64,000 bases of DNA from Ostrinia nubilalis (GCF_963855985.1 NC_087092.1:5270001-5334000); one strand, 5' to 3'; counted from the first letter of the stretch, positions 1-12,914 are shown. The notes: generated by a model from the sequence alone, not told the origin. Numbers and translations are program-made.

Positions 1-1423
1 ATTAAAGATGAAATTCTAAAGCAGTTTAACGATGCAGCAGATTTATATTTTGCTCGAAGTAGTGCTATAATTGAATCGCAAATAATACGCGTATTCAATT
101 TTAGAAACTTTTGCTATTCCTATCAGCCAATTGAGAGTTATTTTATATTTCACTGAAGCAAAAAGCAAACAGCAAACAAAAATATATGTCATGTCAAAGT
201 TAAACTTTACTACCTTTTACATCCAAAATACAAACAAACGATATATCTAAGGTCACTAAAAGAAATGAAAAAATCCTGTCCTACTGAATGGAGTCGGCCA
301 TAAATTCCGTTGCAATAGTTGTAGCGAAAACAAAACATTTTTCATTCAACCCGCTCTTAATCCGTGGCGGGGTCGTAACGACGTTAGCCGGTCCATTTCT
401 CAATTTTGGCCCGGTAAATACAGGGTGTAATAAGTGAAGATATCCGGAAGGTGCAACAAATAGCAAAAAAATATTGAAGATACTACTGTATTAGGATTGT
501 AACTCTAGATTATCTTGTGATTTTATTTTATGAAGGAATCGAAACACTAATTGGCGTCTAGAATCAACTTTAATCGTATGAATTGCATTTGATTTAAAAC
601 AAAACGTCAGTTTTATATTGCCTAAAACTCATACTTGGGTGGAAATGTACGAATCACGTCTAATAGGTATATCAAATGTAGCATTGACAAATCAGTAAAG
701 TAAAACATGGAAATATTGTAAGAAAACAAAATCACTCTTGAAATTTGTTTACTATTGAACTATTTTTTTTTACTTTAACACGTTGATATTATGCTCAGGT
801 ATTTATCAAATGTTTAATAAAAAAACCCCTAGTCTGATTATCTCAGATCTCCAAATTTCTAATGACTCACCCTGTATATCAAGCCCCTTTATTCTTAGCG
901 GTGGACGCAGATAACCCTTCGACAGCCCGCGGCTCTGCGTGCCACGAGTCAGAAACTGTGCTGTCTAATTTTATTGCTTTCTGAAGTATTTGAGGGTTCA
1001 ATTTTATCTTAACACTGTAGCGAGACTTAAAATGGGTTATTTATACTAGAAAGATACTCAGTTGCAAGCAGGATACGTGATTGGGAACTACTTGAGAGCA
1101 TTATTGGGAAGTATTGGTATTGAAATAAATAGTACGTTAAGTATAATATGTTTGTGGTACAATATTGGCTTTAAAATCTTAGTCTTAATCTTATCTTATT
1201 GAACAGACAAACTGTTCAATTTATTATTCTGATGTCTCGATTGTTATAAGTAGTCTTTCTGGGATTAAATAGACTGGTAGAGTTATTTTTGAAAATACAA
1301 CTCAAATATTACTGTTTTAAACACAATAACCTCAGAATCCTTTTCTGTATGGCTATTTCGATTTATTTTTAACAGTAACTAACATTTTTTATAAGATTTT
1401 AAACTTTCGCGTTCCATTTCAAC
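1..1423. other. AT-rich non-coding stretch
   Basis: No credible gene or complete mobile element is seen. Stop codons are frequent in all frames. A less AT-rich patch near 890-960 and isolated CACCCTGTATA-like motifs near 420 and 865 could be ends of decayed MITEs, but no matching second terminus was found. This is background intergenic or intronic sequence. Confidence 0.5.
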
Positions 1424-1541
1424 TAAAATAGAGAAACATGCGTCTCAACGCGACATTCAACGCGAAATGTCAAGCTGTGAGTACCTACATAAGTAACTCA
1501 TATAAAAAATGACGCGTTGAGACCCATGGTTCTCTATTTTA
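1424..1541. mobile_element. MITE-like inverted-repeat element
   Basis: Two arms of about 29 bp face each other. The left arm (1424-1452) starts TAAAATAGAGAA and contains GTCTCAACGCG. The right arm (1513-1541) is its reverse complement with a few mismatches and ends TTCTCTATTTTA. The spacer is about 60 bp and there is no coding capacity. This size and form fit a short non-autonomous DNA transposon. I could not define a target-site duplication, so the superfamily is open. A GTGAGT splice-donor-like string inside it at about 1477 is probably meaningless. Confidence 0.7.
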
Positions 1542-1745
1542 CTAAAATTTTCTTAAGGTCACCATCTCAAACCAGCATAAGACAAATAAACAACGCCATA
1601 ACCATATAAATCACATACAAAGTAATGTAATCCACACATAAAGCGCTCGTAATCCTCTCCCGGTCCCGTCATCAACGGTAGTCGAAATTTTAATCACCCC
1701 AGCCTCGGGGATGGACGGTGCTCCTTACACGATATTCCCATTACT

Positions 1746-2540
1746 TAGTCCGCGGAATAATAAAATTTAATACAACCAACCGGTTTTAAAGCTGGAAGGA
1801 AAATTGTGAGAGTGCGATGGCGGGATAATTTTTGACAGTTTATTTTTTAATTCGTTACGCCTTACGTTGAAAAAAGCTAGGATAGGCTAAGAGCATAAAT
1901 ATGCAGTCTAGTAGTAACGTAGTCCGCAGAATAATAAAATTTCATACAACCAACCGGTTTTAAAGCTGGAAGGAAAATTGTGAGAGTGCGATAGCGGGAA
2001 AATTTTTGACAGTTTCTTTTTTAATTTGTTACGCCTTACGTTAAAAAAAGCTAGGATAGGCTAAGGGCATAAATATGCAGTCTAGTAGTAACGTAGTCCG
2101 CAGAATACTAAAATTTAATACAATCAACCGGTTTTAAAGCTGGAAGGAGAATTGTGAGAGTGCGATGGCGGGAAAATTATTGACAGTTTATTTTTTAATT
2201 TGTTACGCCTTACGTTAAAAAAAGCTAGGATAGGCTAAGGGCATAATATATGCACTCTAGTAACTTAGTCCGCGGAAAAATAAAATTTAATACAACCAAC
2301 CGGTTTTAAAGCTGGAAGGAGAATTGTGAGAGTGCGATGGTGTGATAATTTTTGACAGTTTATTTTTTAATTCGTTACGCCTTACGTTGAAAAAAGCTAG
2401 GCTGAGTATAGGCTAAGGGCATAAACTCTATTATAGTCTAGTAGTAATTTGATCCGCGGAATAATATTTAAGACAACCAAACGGTTGGATTTAAAGCTGG
2501 GAGGAACATTTTGAGTGAGATTGCGGTTAAAATCTCTACT
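1746..2540. repeat. Satellite array A, about 174-bp unit
   Basis: Four and a half head-to-tail copies of one unit start at about 1746, 1920, 2094, 2266 and 2450. Each begins with TAGTCCGCGGAATAAT or a close variant and contains CCAACCGGTTTTAAAGCTGG, GAGAGTGCGATGG and TACGCCTTACGTT in the same order. Spacings are 174, 174, 172 and 184 bp. The last unit is the most diverged and fades out by about 2540, as expected at an array edge. The unit shares no obvious sequence with the other two arrays in the window. It is non-coding. Confidence 0.93.
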
Positions 2541-4100
2541 AGAATGTTTGGATGGTTTTATTTTTTATTTTTGGCAGATTTTTTGAAATTGCAGAATTCT
2601 AATTGCAAAATCTGCTACCTTATTCGATCTCAATAATTGTAGTACCCGAATATTGTAGAAAAAAGGTATAACAAAAAAAGAAGTAGGTGAAAAATAATGT
2701 CGATATGTTTATATTTTGACGACAATAAAATAAGAAAGCAACGACCTTATTTTTTTGTTTGCTTACGATTGTACAAACTTTGTAGAGCGGTTAATGTATC
2801 ACTACATTTCCATTATAATGAGACTTTATTGCGCATTAGATACTTTTCGAAGGGATAACAATAGCCACATTAACAAAGAAAAACAATTTCATATTTGAGA
2901 AAAAAGGTAGAAGGACGAAGTTTCGCCTATAAAGCCAATAAGAGCCTCTAAAGGCGATGAAATAGCTGAAAACGAACGCATTAGTCGTTAAAATGGACAG
3001 ACAAACTTTGCTCATAAGCAATAAACATTGTAAGACAGTTTTTTTTTATAAAATAGTGCCTTCGCGTTTTATGTGAGGTGGGTTGAGACCTAACGAATGA
3101 ACGGTCATTCGTTCCCCTATCAGATTCCATTTTTGTAGAGTGATACAAAGCGTCCATATAATTTACCTTATTAACTTCTTGTTTTTCAGTTTTGTGTGGT
3201 GCGCAATTTTTATTTGTGTCAATTCACTGAAATAAGATAAACATGTTATTTCTGTATCTAAAGTTAAACTTGCCTTTTGGGGCAGGTTATCCCTTTCATA
3301 AAAAGTCATTAAGATTTATGTACCTAATTACAAAGAGTTAATTCTCAAGGCTTCTATAATTTGTTCACTTACAAAAATGCTCTTCCTAAACCGCTAACCA
3401 CACAAACACTTAATTTACTTTAATTACTTCCATTAAAGGAGCTTCTTTAATTATTTCCCAATAAATCTTCAACGCGCCACTGGCCTCGAATCCTTCAAGT
3501 GTGAACCTTGTTTAAGAGGGCAACATTTTTTCCTGCTCCTCACTTAGTTATATTTATTAAAACACCGTCTGAGATTACAAAGAACACGATATTTTTTACA
3601 CTGGAAGATGTGAAAACCAATTAAGGAGATAAAAAGGGAATCCAGGGAGGTGCCTGCATTAATTTCTTTTTGCGGGGATTATTTTAAAATTGCATTATAT
3701 TCTTGTTAAGACGCCCGTCTCCCGGTTAATGATAGTACTACCCTTTCCTTTTTAATTGCCCCGGGCTATTGCAAAATGAGTAATCTAGAGGTGCTCGGCT
3801 CGAGATAAAACTTTTGAGACTGGCCAAATAAAAAAGTGTTTGCAAGTGTACACTAAAATTTGGCTGCGGATTTGGAGATTAAGGTCGGGGAAGTGAGGGT
3901 GGATTGAAGGCTCAATTTGGCTTGATAATACAGTTTTTTATAAATTTAATGTAACTTACTCATATAAAAATAATTGTCACATAAGTACAATGGATAAGTA
4001 TCAGTTCAATAACTACCACAGTACCTACTTACAGCTACCCCAACATTGTAAAAAATAAAAAACTATTCCTTCTATTACGGTTCCGATCCTTTCAGTAAGT
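2541..4100. other. AT-rich non-coding stretch
   Basis: Long A and T runs with scattered short inverted repeats (for example around 3093-3111). Nothing here can be supported as a gene. A slightly less AT-rich segment at about 3470-3530 and 3700-3900 could be regulatory, but there is no specific motif to rest that on. Confidence 0.45.
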
Positions 4101-4165
4101 ATTTTTTTATTTTATTTTATTTTATTTATTTGGTTCACCAACAGTTAATTACACCAATACAATTG
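4101..4165 (-). repeat. Retroelement 3' tail with (TTTTA)n
   Basis: A run of T and repeated TTTTA units (4101-4130) is followed by TTTATTTGGTTCACCAACAG. On the minus strand this reads as a unique segment followed by an A-rich, TAAAA-repeat tail, the usual shape of a 5'-truncated LINE or SINE end. I recall similar ends in lepidopteran genomes but cannot name the family. Its upstream limit is uncertain. Confidence 0.4.
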
Positions 4166-5470
4166 TATAAATCTTAAAAGTATCCTAGTATTAACTCTTT
4201 TTTAAGGCCATTCTTGGTTCAATAACTTAGGCCTTAGAAAATACCTTTTTTTTTGCTACTGAAGGTAATATTACTGTGCTTATGCTAAGCAAATCAATTT
4301 CCACGGTTGATTAATATCGTATCATGTAGATAAACGCGTCACGAAACCAAAACGAAAATGAAGAAATAATGCGTCGCACGCAGAAAATATAGCGATACAA
4401 TAAGCATGTAATTCCGACGCAGACCGCTCAATTCGGGGCGAAGTTCTAAAGTGTTCGCTAGAAGTGGTCGCGATTATAACAGAAACTAATCCTAAATGAT
4501 GCCATTGCTTTGGGCTAAACTCACCCTTAAACTAAGAGGGTTAAGTAGAGTGCGACTACAAGGAAAAGTTTGTTGATACGCCGCGATTACGTCTAAGCAA
4601 ACTTGCATTTGCGCGTGCGATAGGCTGTATGGTTTTGTAATAAGATTTATATCTGTTTGATGCGAGTGTGTGGGCGGGGGGCTTTATTAGTCATCGATGG
4701 TGGCCGATAGGCGGTGCCTGGCTCGGGCGGCGCGCACGCACGCTGTCAACACGGACCTAATGAACGGCAGTTATACAACGCACGTGATCCTAAATGTCGC
4801 TACGCTTCCTGCTGTAATTTTAACGTAATTTGTGCGTATTTGTCATGTAAAGAGAATTATGGCTCTATTACAATAAGAAATATTAATAGTTAACAATGAA
4901 GTCGTGAATTGTAGGTGGATAAAACTGGCGTTGTCTATTTTATTGAAAATATCAGGAAATTACAGTCATAGAGTCTTTCCACACATGAAATAATGTCACG
5001 AACGGAGTAATGAGTCCCATTGCAGCTTTGCAAGGCATTAAATCTTCCATTGGTACGCAGCCACTATTAAAAGCCATGCAAATTGCCTTATGGTGGATAC
5101 ACCTAGTTGCCCAAAAACTTTAAGGGAAATCTCGTTCTTTGTAAATAAGCACAATTAAGTGTCTGTTGTTCCGGATATGTTACGATTTCGACTCAAAAAC
5201 TCTACATTATTTACAATGAAGTATTTCAATTTGTATTTATTATAGTATTTTGGTCTAAATTTAGATCCTAGCAAATCTGTATACTCAATAGACTGTACAA
5301 TTATAAATTTTTATTAAGTTCAATAAATGTCTATCTAAAATTAATAAAATTCAACATAGGCCTTCTATGTCAAATACCCTAAAAAGTTATGGTAAAAGGA
5401 CAAACAAAGAAATATCTTTCTTGCTTTCTTTTTGACGTCTAATTAACTATTTAATATAATTAATATTTTT
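4166..5470. other. Non-coding stretch with a less AT-rich block
   Basis: No gene seen. From about 4310 to 4830 the sequence is markedly less AT-rich, with CpG-bearing strings such as GCGTCGCACGC and GCGCGCACGCACGC; it could be a regulatory block. The rest, up to the splice-acceptor-like site at 5480, is AT-rich and featureless. Confidence 0.4.
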
Positions 5471-5480
5471 ATTGTTACAG

Positions 5481-5557
5481 GTAATTCATCACAATCAACA
5501 GAAAATCAAATTTACCAAGTAAACCAGCAACAATTTATTCAGAGCGATACATTTTAA
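5481..5557 (+). CDS. Candidate 3'-terminal coding exon, gene unknown
   Basis: A good splice-acceptor context (T-rich run, then ATTGTTACAG ending at 5480) is followed by one open frame of 24 sense codons and TAA at 5555-5557. The frame needs one base from a preceding exon. The residues are rich in Gln, Asn and Ser, including NQQQF near the end, a composition common in transcription-factor tails. The other two frames stop early. AATAAA strings occur at 5569 and again near 5978. I found no convincing upstream exon with a matching phase in this window, and I do not recognise the peptide. It may be chance: a 77-bp open stretch after an acceptor-like site is not rare. Confidence 0.25.
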
Positions 5558-6847
5558 CAACATTACAAAATAAAAGTTGGTATTTTCGACAGTTTTGTTC
5601 GGTGCAAGTTGCAGCGAGCGCATAATCGTGGTGCATTGAGTGCAATCCGCACCGCTGCTGCATTGTCACGTGCTGCATGTAACAGCACTCCAGTTACTGT
5701 CTACGCATTCGGCGTTCTAACAAAATATTTATTGATCAGCGAGTTATGCACAAAACTCAGTTGCTTTTCGGGCGCTATACGATTCATAAATATACAAATG
5801 AGCACATTCACTTTTGGATCAATTTTATGACATCCTTGATTTGCCTATGGTAAATTAGATATGATCGTGTTTATGCAGTAGAAACAAAATTACCTAGTAA
5901 TTATTATGATTCCCTACGTATTACAATTGGTACAACGTGTGTACAGTATTGTGTATGCCAAAATGTGGTAAATTATGGAATAAAATGATAAAACACAGAA
6001 AGTGGCTTAATAAAGAAAAAATATGTTTGTTACTGGTAATAGCAAAACTTTTAATAATTAAACTTAGAACTAAAAAAAATACAAACACATTAATTACAAG
6101 CATTTTAGAGCTCGAATGCGCGCGCCGTACCGCGACTACAATGTCACAGCAATTTATTTAGCGGTCGCGCTGCTGTCACGAACAACGGTACTCCCGTAAA
6201 TACTAGAGGTAATTAGCATTCGTTCAGGTCTTGTTTGAAACAAGCTTAATTTTTGCCTTCCGTGCCGTCTATCGCCAAGGAAACGCCGCAACAAATAACT
6301 GTTATCATGTTACGAGCATTTACCTTCCTTGTTAGTTATGTTTACTTGCCCACAGAACTGCCATTTAGCTAGGATTCTTGGAAATGATGATAAAATTTAA
6401 CATAAACGTTCATGTTTTGGGTGCTTGTATTTAATTGTTTGTTGAGCGATGATTTGAGTTGATGTTTGTTTTGATCTAGGTTAGAAGATATGCACTATTG
6501 AGATTTGAGAGATAATAAAACTAAAAATATTGCAATCGTAACGTACAGAAACATAAAATATACCTATTTCAGATGAAAACGGAATCCGCCCACGCGCGTA
6601 CAGACGGCAGCGGATGCGGTGTAGGTTTGGGCGGACGCGAGATCTCCACATCCGCTCGCCGACATAGAGATATGAAAAATGTTGTGCTTTTGACGATAAG
6701 TCAAAATATATAAATTAAAAGTAAATATCGTATATGTAGCTATATTATCAACTGAAAAAAATACTGTTATCGACTAGACTCAAATCATGTGCATTTAACT
6801 GCACACAATATACAATTGTGTAACGAGTTGCTTATCTCATGCACATC
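5558..6847. other. Non-coding stretch; possible 3' UTR at its start
   Basis: If the exon ending at 5557 is real, its 3' UTR would begin here; AATAAA strings lie near 5569 and 5978. CpG-bearing patches occur at about 5600-5720, 6110-6180 and 6575-6660 (GCGCGTACAGACGGCAGCGG), but no gene is supported. Overlapping short frames at 5937-6161 and 5921-6103 have no protein-like features. Confidence 0.4.
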
Positions 6848-7158
6848 TACAGGGTGACTTTGCAATCAGTATCCAATTTTTTTTAATAAACTCGGTAGCA
6901 CAATAATTTATCTCATTTATTTTTAATCGTTGTATTTTTCACGAAAAAAAATATTGAAAATCTAATTCTTATTTTTTAAAGGTTAAGGCATATTTTCGCG
7001 CACCATTATGTCTATTAAGCTTTGCAGTTAACTGTGTGTACGTATTTTTCTATCAACGAAACAAATTATCCACGTATGCCAATTTTGAAACCGTGCGCTG
7101 TTGATAAAACTTGAGTCCCTCCTAAAAATTTGGATACTGATAACAAAATCACCTTGTA
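6848..7158. mobile_element. MITE, 311 bp, TACARGGTGA ends
   Basis: The left terminus TACAGGGTGACTTTGCAATC and the right terminus (reverse complement of the sequence ending at 7158) match at roughly 29 of 35 positions, including the shared ATCAGTATCCAA. The interior is AT-rich and non-coding. Ends of the TACAGGGTG type flanked by TA suggest a Tc1/mariner-like MITE, but that is an inference because TA occurs naturally at such ends. Confidence 0.75.
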
Positions 7159-8340
7159 TATGATAAGTTATTATAAGAAGTCACGGTCGCAAGTCTGTCA
7201 CAACTGATTGTAACATCATCGAGCATAGTGATACCCCGCAGGGATCAAATAAGTGAAATGTTTTTTTTTTTAAATTTAGCTTAAGAGCCCTTTCATGCAC
7301 ATTTTTTTCTGCTTCACTCTTGATTGTAACATGCATCGAGTTACCCCACAATGGTCCCATCCGTGCCAGGCCCGGGCCACCCTTTGAGCATTAATTGATT
7401 CGGCAGATAACGCCGGAATGTCACTCAGTGGATGCGGTGAACGTGACTGGTGTATTTTGACTGCGAATTTTGTGATTTAACGCCCCGAAGGTTTTATTCG
7501 ATAGCGTGACGTATTTGAAGTGATATTTTGTTACTATCTTTAATGGGTCTCGAGTTTCTGTGTAATTATGATAAGATGAAATTGATCGATGTTTATGAAA
7601 TTGACGACTGACTGATTGTCGATTTTTACAGAATGATGGAGGCGTAAATCAAGCTAGCTACTTGATTTTGATAATGAGTGCTAGATGAGTCTCGTATTTA
7701 ATATGAAGAAGAAATTTTTTACATAAAATACTTTTGTGGAGTTGGATTATCCATCCCTTTCCAACTATTACTTCTAAAATACATCCAAATTGATTATTAC
7801 AATTCATTCCTTTCAATAACACCTACGTTTCTTCGTAGTTGTGACATCATAATAATTAAAAAAGCTTTTGTAATCTGAAGAGGCTTTTTAATGAGTTAAT
7901 TTTTTTATTGATATTTACATCACATTAATATCTAAAAATAAATTAAATTTTACTCAAACAATCAAAGTGCAGCATTAATCACAAACGCAATTCTTTCCTT
8001 GTCTTTGAAAACCCATGGACGTTATATTACCACCCTCTAGAACAATCTATGTAATGAGAAGCATAAAACAATACCGAGTAATTTACGACTCGAGGCGTAG
8101 GAGCCGGACCGGGAACATCGACTTCTTTGATAATACCGCTTTTAAAATAAGCATTAAGATTACCGGGAAACGTTATGGGGTTAAGATGGGAGTTTATTAT
8201 TAAAAGGATTTTTGGATGAATAACATATTACTTTTTGTTTTATGTTTCCTACAATACCTACCGTAGAAAAGAATTACAGTACCTACACAAGAAGGTTTTT
8301 ACAACTATCTCATTACTGATGTAGCTCACTCAACTCACTT
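7159..8340. other. Non-coding stretch
   Basis: AT-rich with a less AT-rich part at about 7330-7500. No open frame, splice-site pair or repeat that I can support. Confidence 0.4.
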
Positions 8341-8494
8341 ACGTCCGTATTCACAAACATTACTATGAGGTCTCACAGCTTAGTGCGCGCGTGGACGCAC
8401 AGGGTGATACACGAACCAATCACAGAGCTTTATTCAACGATGTGCGTTCGATTTGCTGCTTCACTTAAGCAAGCATCGTTTGTGAATAGGGGCG
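8341..8494. mobile_element. MITE with TATTCACAAAC termini
   Basis: The left end, CGTCCGTATTCACAAAC (about 8343-8359), is mirrored by CGTTTGTGAATAGGGGCG at about 8477-8494. The interior of about 120 bp is GC-richer than the surroundings. A 72-codon open frame that overlaps it (8365-8583) is a by-product of that composition. No target duplication could be fixed, and the superfamily is open. Confidence 0.65.
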
Positions 8495-8898
8495 AAAATC
8501 ATTTTGTCCCATATTTGGGACTTAAGGCCAGATGCATGATACATGGGTCAGTGCCTAACTGGAAAATAATATTTTATTGTTAAAAGTCAGAGTTTAGATC
8601 ATCTACTGCCTCAGTATATCAAAATAAATACAATACTCTCCAAATCAACAGATTTAAGATATTGCACAACACGAGTGATTTATACAAATTCATTTTTCAA
8701 ATCTTATTCGTTATTTCCAGTACCAGTACTGTAGCAAGATTCCAATTTGGCAATGTATGGCGCAAGGAGTATAAATTAAAATTTGAATGGGCGGGCGGTA
8801 ATTCGACAATAAAACGCAGCTGAGCCGAGCCCCGATCGGATGGCGATCTTGATAAACGAGCGCCCGTGAGACTGCACTCTTGCGCCGCAAAGATTATG

Positions 8899-9115
8899 AA
8901 AGCAGAACGTACAAACGGCAGAAAAGGTTCGTTGTAAAACTTGTAGAGTTATTCGGCGTAACTCCTCACCTTTTCTATGTAAAAATAGTTGTAACCTACT
9001 TCTTAGTACCTACACCTTTTATAAATGCAGAAAATACAAACGGGAGAAAATGTTCGTAAGAGTTTTTCGGAGTATCTCCATTACGAACCATTTTTGTTAT
9101 ACAAAAAGTAACTTA
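8899..9115. repeat. Diverged tandem duplication, about 125 bp
   Basis: Two neighbouring segments keep the same order of short blocks. The first (8899-8985) has GCAGAACGTACAAACGGCAG, AAAAGGTTCG, a GAGTTATTCGG-like string and CTCCTCACC. The second (9024-9110) has GCAGAAAATACAAACGGGAG, AAAATGTTCG, GAGTTTTTCGG and ATCTCCATTACG. The similarity is well below that of the satellite arrays, so this is an old duplication. Function unknown. Confidence 0.5.
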
Positions 9116-12020
9116 TTCCTCAGTAGATGATAAGAGAAAATAACTTTAACAATAGTTTCATGGTTACTATTATTTGACTCACTATATCGTCATGATCGAG
9201 TATCAATCATTAAAAAAAAAATAACTTCACTCGTTTACTTTTTTTGTCGTCATTTAGGTATATTCTTATAAGTAGTTCTATGATTAAATGCTTTTACTGC
9301 TACTGTTGTCTATAACTACTCTTTGGCCACGGTGTAAGACAACGACGATGAAAATTGCTTACCGTCATGCAAGCTCTTATGGCGCAGGCATTTGGAATAT
9401 TTGGCAATTAAAATGTACGGCTCAACTTCAGAGTTAATGGGTAGTTGACTTGCATATTTTTGGTAATCAATACTTTGGACCCACATAATTGGTATATGAA
9501 TTTACGCCAACCCTTCTAATCAAGCAATATTGTGATTAAAGTTGCGAGCCAAATGTAACAAAGAGCTCTATTTTTTACCTTTACAAAGCTCCAATATTCA
9601 TAAAATGAACAATGTTATTTATCTAGCAGACGCCAACTTAGCAGACTAGTCGTTCTAGGTCCAACGGAATGACGATAGTATATTAAAAATACACGGCAAT
9701 GACAGAATCGGAATAATTACTTCGTATCCCGGGCAAGGCAGCGGTATCGTTGAAAAGCCACAGATGTATATCCATCCCGTTCGTTGTAGTGTGAGCTCGG
9801 ATGGCGAAGAGCGAGACGGGTGATGGTTGCCTAAATAAAACATAACGGCTGAGAACACGAGCCATATTGCCTCGCTGGAAAAGTTTTAAAAAGTTTTCTT
9901 TGCGGACCCATTACAAGTACGGTGGTGGTGTGCGCCGCTCGATACACGCGGTCGATGCCTGCGGTACGTACTCGTACGAATACCTAATATAACGTACAAT
10001 TTGATAAATAAAGTATGATTAATAATATAAAATAAGTACTATTTTTATCTGTCTAAAAGCTAGCGGCGCGGCGTGAATAATAGGTGTAGACACTGTAGAC
10101 GTATCGGTTCTCTATTGTATTTATTGCAATCAAAATCAAACCTTTTTCAGTTATGTAATAACCTTTCTTAGATTAAGGTTATACTTCCTTAACTGAAAAT
10201 TAATTTCTGAGTGTTGTTAAATTTTTTTTAACACTTTTTAATGTGATTTTTGATGTGGATATACTGTTCTATAACAAAAACTACAGGAATTCATTTTCCA
10301 GTTTCATAGCCATTACATGTTTTAGTCACTTAAATCACTATTATCTTAATGATTGAAAATTTCAATTAGTTAGAATGATTTAAATGAACACATTGTGACA
10401 CAAAACCTCTGTTCATCACGCGAAATAATTCGCAAATCCATCAGCACTCATCTCGGAACAACAAAGCATCGCAGCGTGTGACCCGCACGCGTCTGTGTGC
10501 GTGCACACAGACGCGAACACAACGAAAGTAGGTTTATTTCCATGAAAAACTTTTGAAAATCGATGGCTTCAGCTCCTACGCCGGAACTTTTCCGTCGTAT
10601 AACCATAAATATGGCTGTGTTTTGCTGGCGAACGCCATGATGCTTTCTTGTAATATTTTCTGATACGGGCGTAGCCGTATTGTAGATGTTCTAGGTAGGT
10701 AATGTAATAAAATACGACTTTATGTTCTAGGCCTTACCTTTTTTATTTTACTAATTAAAAAAACCAGTGTAAGATTTAGAAAAATTATAACATTTTTGTC
10801 TCAAAATTAGTGAAATCTTACCAGCTTTAAACTTAAGTACTTTATGTAGGAACAAATTGTTTCTGAAACTTTAAGTTAGTAGACCTGTGGTTAGACTTAC
10901 ATTTTTCCACAAAAAGGGCATTCTCTTTATAGGTATACCTATTACAAGAAGAAAATTTTAAAGAAGGTTATTATTACATTTTCGTTTATTTCAGGGACAA
11001 AAATTTCGGATCTATTCTGATTTAAAAGTTTAATAATGTAGGTTCTGGTTATAAGGAAATAGACGACGAGTTTCAGTCTCGCAGTGCAAAATATTTTTAG
11101 GCATTAGTGTTGGTGACTTGAATTTTATTTTTTAAGAAAAAAAAAAGAAAAAGTTTTTATTTTTATTTATCACTAACAACGTGTCGTCATCATCTTAACA
11201 TCCGTGACGCCATAAACAATAGTTGCGGCGCGTAATGAACCGTCTGAACTTGAAACGACTCTGGCGCAACTTTCCCGGGATTTGTTGCGACTTGTTGTTG
11301 CTCTGTTTGTTGCCAAACTAAATTTGAGTTGCTAACTAAACTTGCGGATATTTAAAGGGAACTTTTTCTCGGAGTCAACGGCCTGTAGACCGTCACCCAG
11401 TTGCGAAGCAGAGTTATGGCAGTTGTTCCCAACTACTTGGACCACGGGCAGAGGGCTGCAGCGAAGGTCATGGCGGTAATTTGACCTTGTTCAACTTCTG
11501 GACCGTGTTTGGTAACAGTAGTTCATAGTTGGTAATTGGGACTGGGCTCATAGTCCTGCAGTATCAAGAAATGACTGCATGACCTTGTAGATGACCTTAT
11601 GAATAGAGATTGTAATAAAATTGGGACCTGAACTCCTAAAATAATTATATTTGATATTGACAATAGAATAGTTAGTAAATGTTAGAATTTTTTTAGAGAC
11701 AGTTGATATCATAAATAACCAAAAACTGCAAGGCGTTGTGCTTTGGAATCATCCTTCTTCGAAGATAAGTACTAAGTAGGTAGTTTTAAAGGCAGCCTTT
11801 TTATTTCAGCTGTCATTTTCAATGGTCCCTATTTATTCACTAATATTTAATTCAAGAAGATTATAATTTAATTACTCGTAGTTCTTATTAAAATATGTTA
11901 AGATAGTTTTTTTTTTTGTTATTTTTTCATTATGATTTGGTTTCTTTTGAGGTCAGATTTTATCCATTTTAAGTCAACCGTAAACCCATACTAAAAATTA
12001 TTCCTACAAATTCTCAGCAC
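9116..12020. other. Long non-coding stretch
   Basis: No gene is supported. Two overlapping minus-strand frames of 60-67 codons near 9655-9865 lie in a slightly GC-richer patch and look like chance. Another GC-richer part spans about 11170-11620. Apart from the hairpin at 10489-10514 and weak local inverted repeats near 10145-10200, I see no structure. Confidence 0.4.
10489..10514. repeat. Perfect 12-bp-stem hairpin
   Basis: GCGTCTGTGTGC is followed after two bases by its exact reverse complement. The arm is rich in CG and TG/CA. It lies in a GC-richer patch (10430-10520). It could be a fold, a symmetrical protein-binding site or a chance product of TG/CA-rich sequence. Confidence 0.6.
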
Positions 12021-12029
12021 ACACAAGCC

Positions 12030-12420
12030 ATTTCACCCCAATACCTTTCGCATGTAACAGTAATTAATTCGTCAAAATCAAATAATCCGTCCTCCATGCG
12101 CAAAATAAACAAAATCCAGAATCGGGGCCCATCGACTTGAGTTAATTACCCCGTCAAAGGTTTCAAACAAATTGGCCACGACAAAATAATGCTTAGATAA
12201 TGCCCGGTTGCGGCGTCGCACCTGACTAACGAAATTAATTACAGGCCAATAAGGAAATATTAACTGGCCGCTTAATAAGCCATTCTCGGGGATACGCCAC
12301 AATTAAATTGGGAGGGTCTAACGCCATTATTTATAAACAATAATATATCAAAGCGATATTTTCAAGATGTCGCACGCCGCAGCGCGATGCGTCTTGCGCT
12401 AACGAATGGGCGGTGGATTG
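12030..12420. promoter_or_regulatory. Candidate regulatory block rich in TAATTA sites
   Basis: This block is less AT-rich than its flanks yet carries repeated homeodomain-type cores: AGTTAATTACCCCG, GAAATTAATTACAGG, CAATTAAATTGG and AGTAATTAATTCG, plus GTCAAAGG, which fits a TCF-type core. An overlapping 74-codon minus frame (12078-12302) has no protein-like signature. The mixture of complex sequence and clustered homeodomain sites is typical of insect developmental enhancers. That role is an inference; conservation in related moths would decide it. Confidence 0.35.
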
Positions 12421-12914
12421 AGATATTACGATTACTTGGATGTTAATTTCAATTCATTATTTTAATATTTGTTGACCCAAAAACGTTTTTATTATTTTAA
12501 ATAAGTGTTTCTTATAGTATATATTTGATATTAAACACATAATTATTATTAGTCTAAAATCGATCAACAAATAAAAATTCAAAGTCAAGTATGTGAACGG
12601 CGCGCAAATTGGTAGCGTTGTGCTTTCTCTGAATTTATAAATCTAATGTAGAGAAAATTTATATGACTTGGGTATAATGTTTAAAATCTTAATAAAACTA
12701 TTGATAAAAATCTCCTTTCGTAAGGTTGATCGTTTACTTGGAGGAAAATGTTGTTTCCTCCAGAATATGTGAATTAGGTAGGTAGGTAATAGTGTCGCTA
12801 CCTAGTAGTCAAGTTATAAATTTAATACATGACTTGAGTAAGTCATCAAGGACATAGCATAATTAATTCGGTTCCATATTTTGATCACGTCATTTATTTA
12901 AAGTCTTCCCAGAA

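Noticed and set aside
1475..1485. GTGAGT splice donor after a 13-codon open stretch from ATG at about 1438
   Set aside because: The whole stretch lies inside an inverted-repeat MITE.
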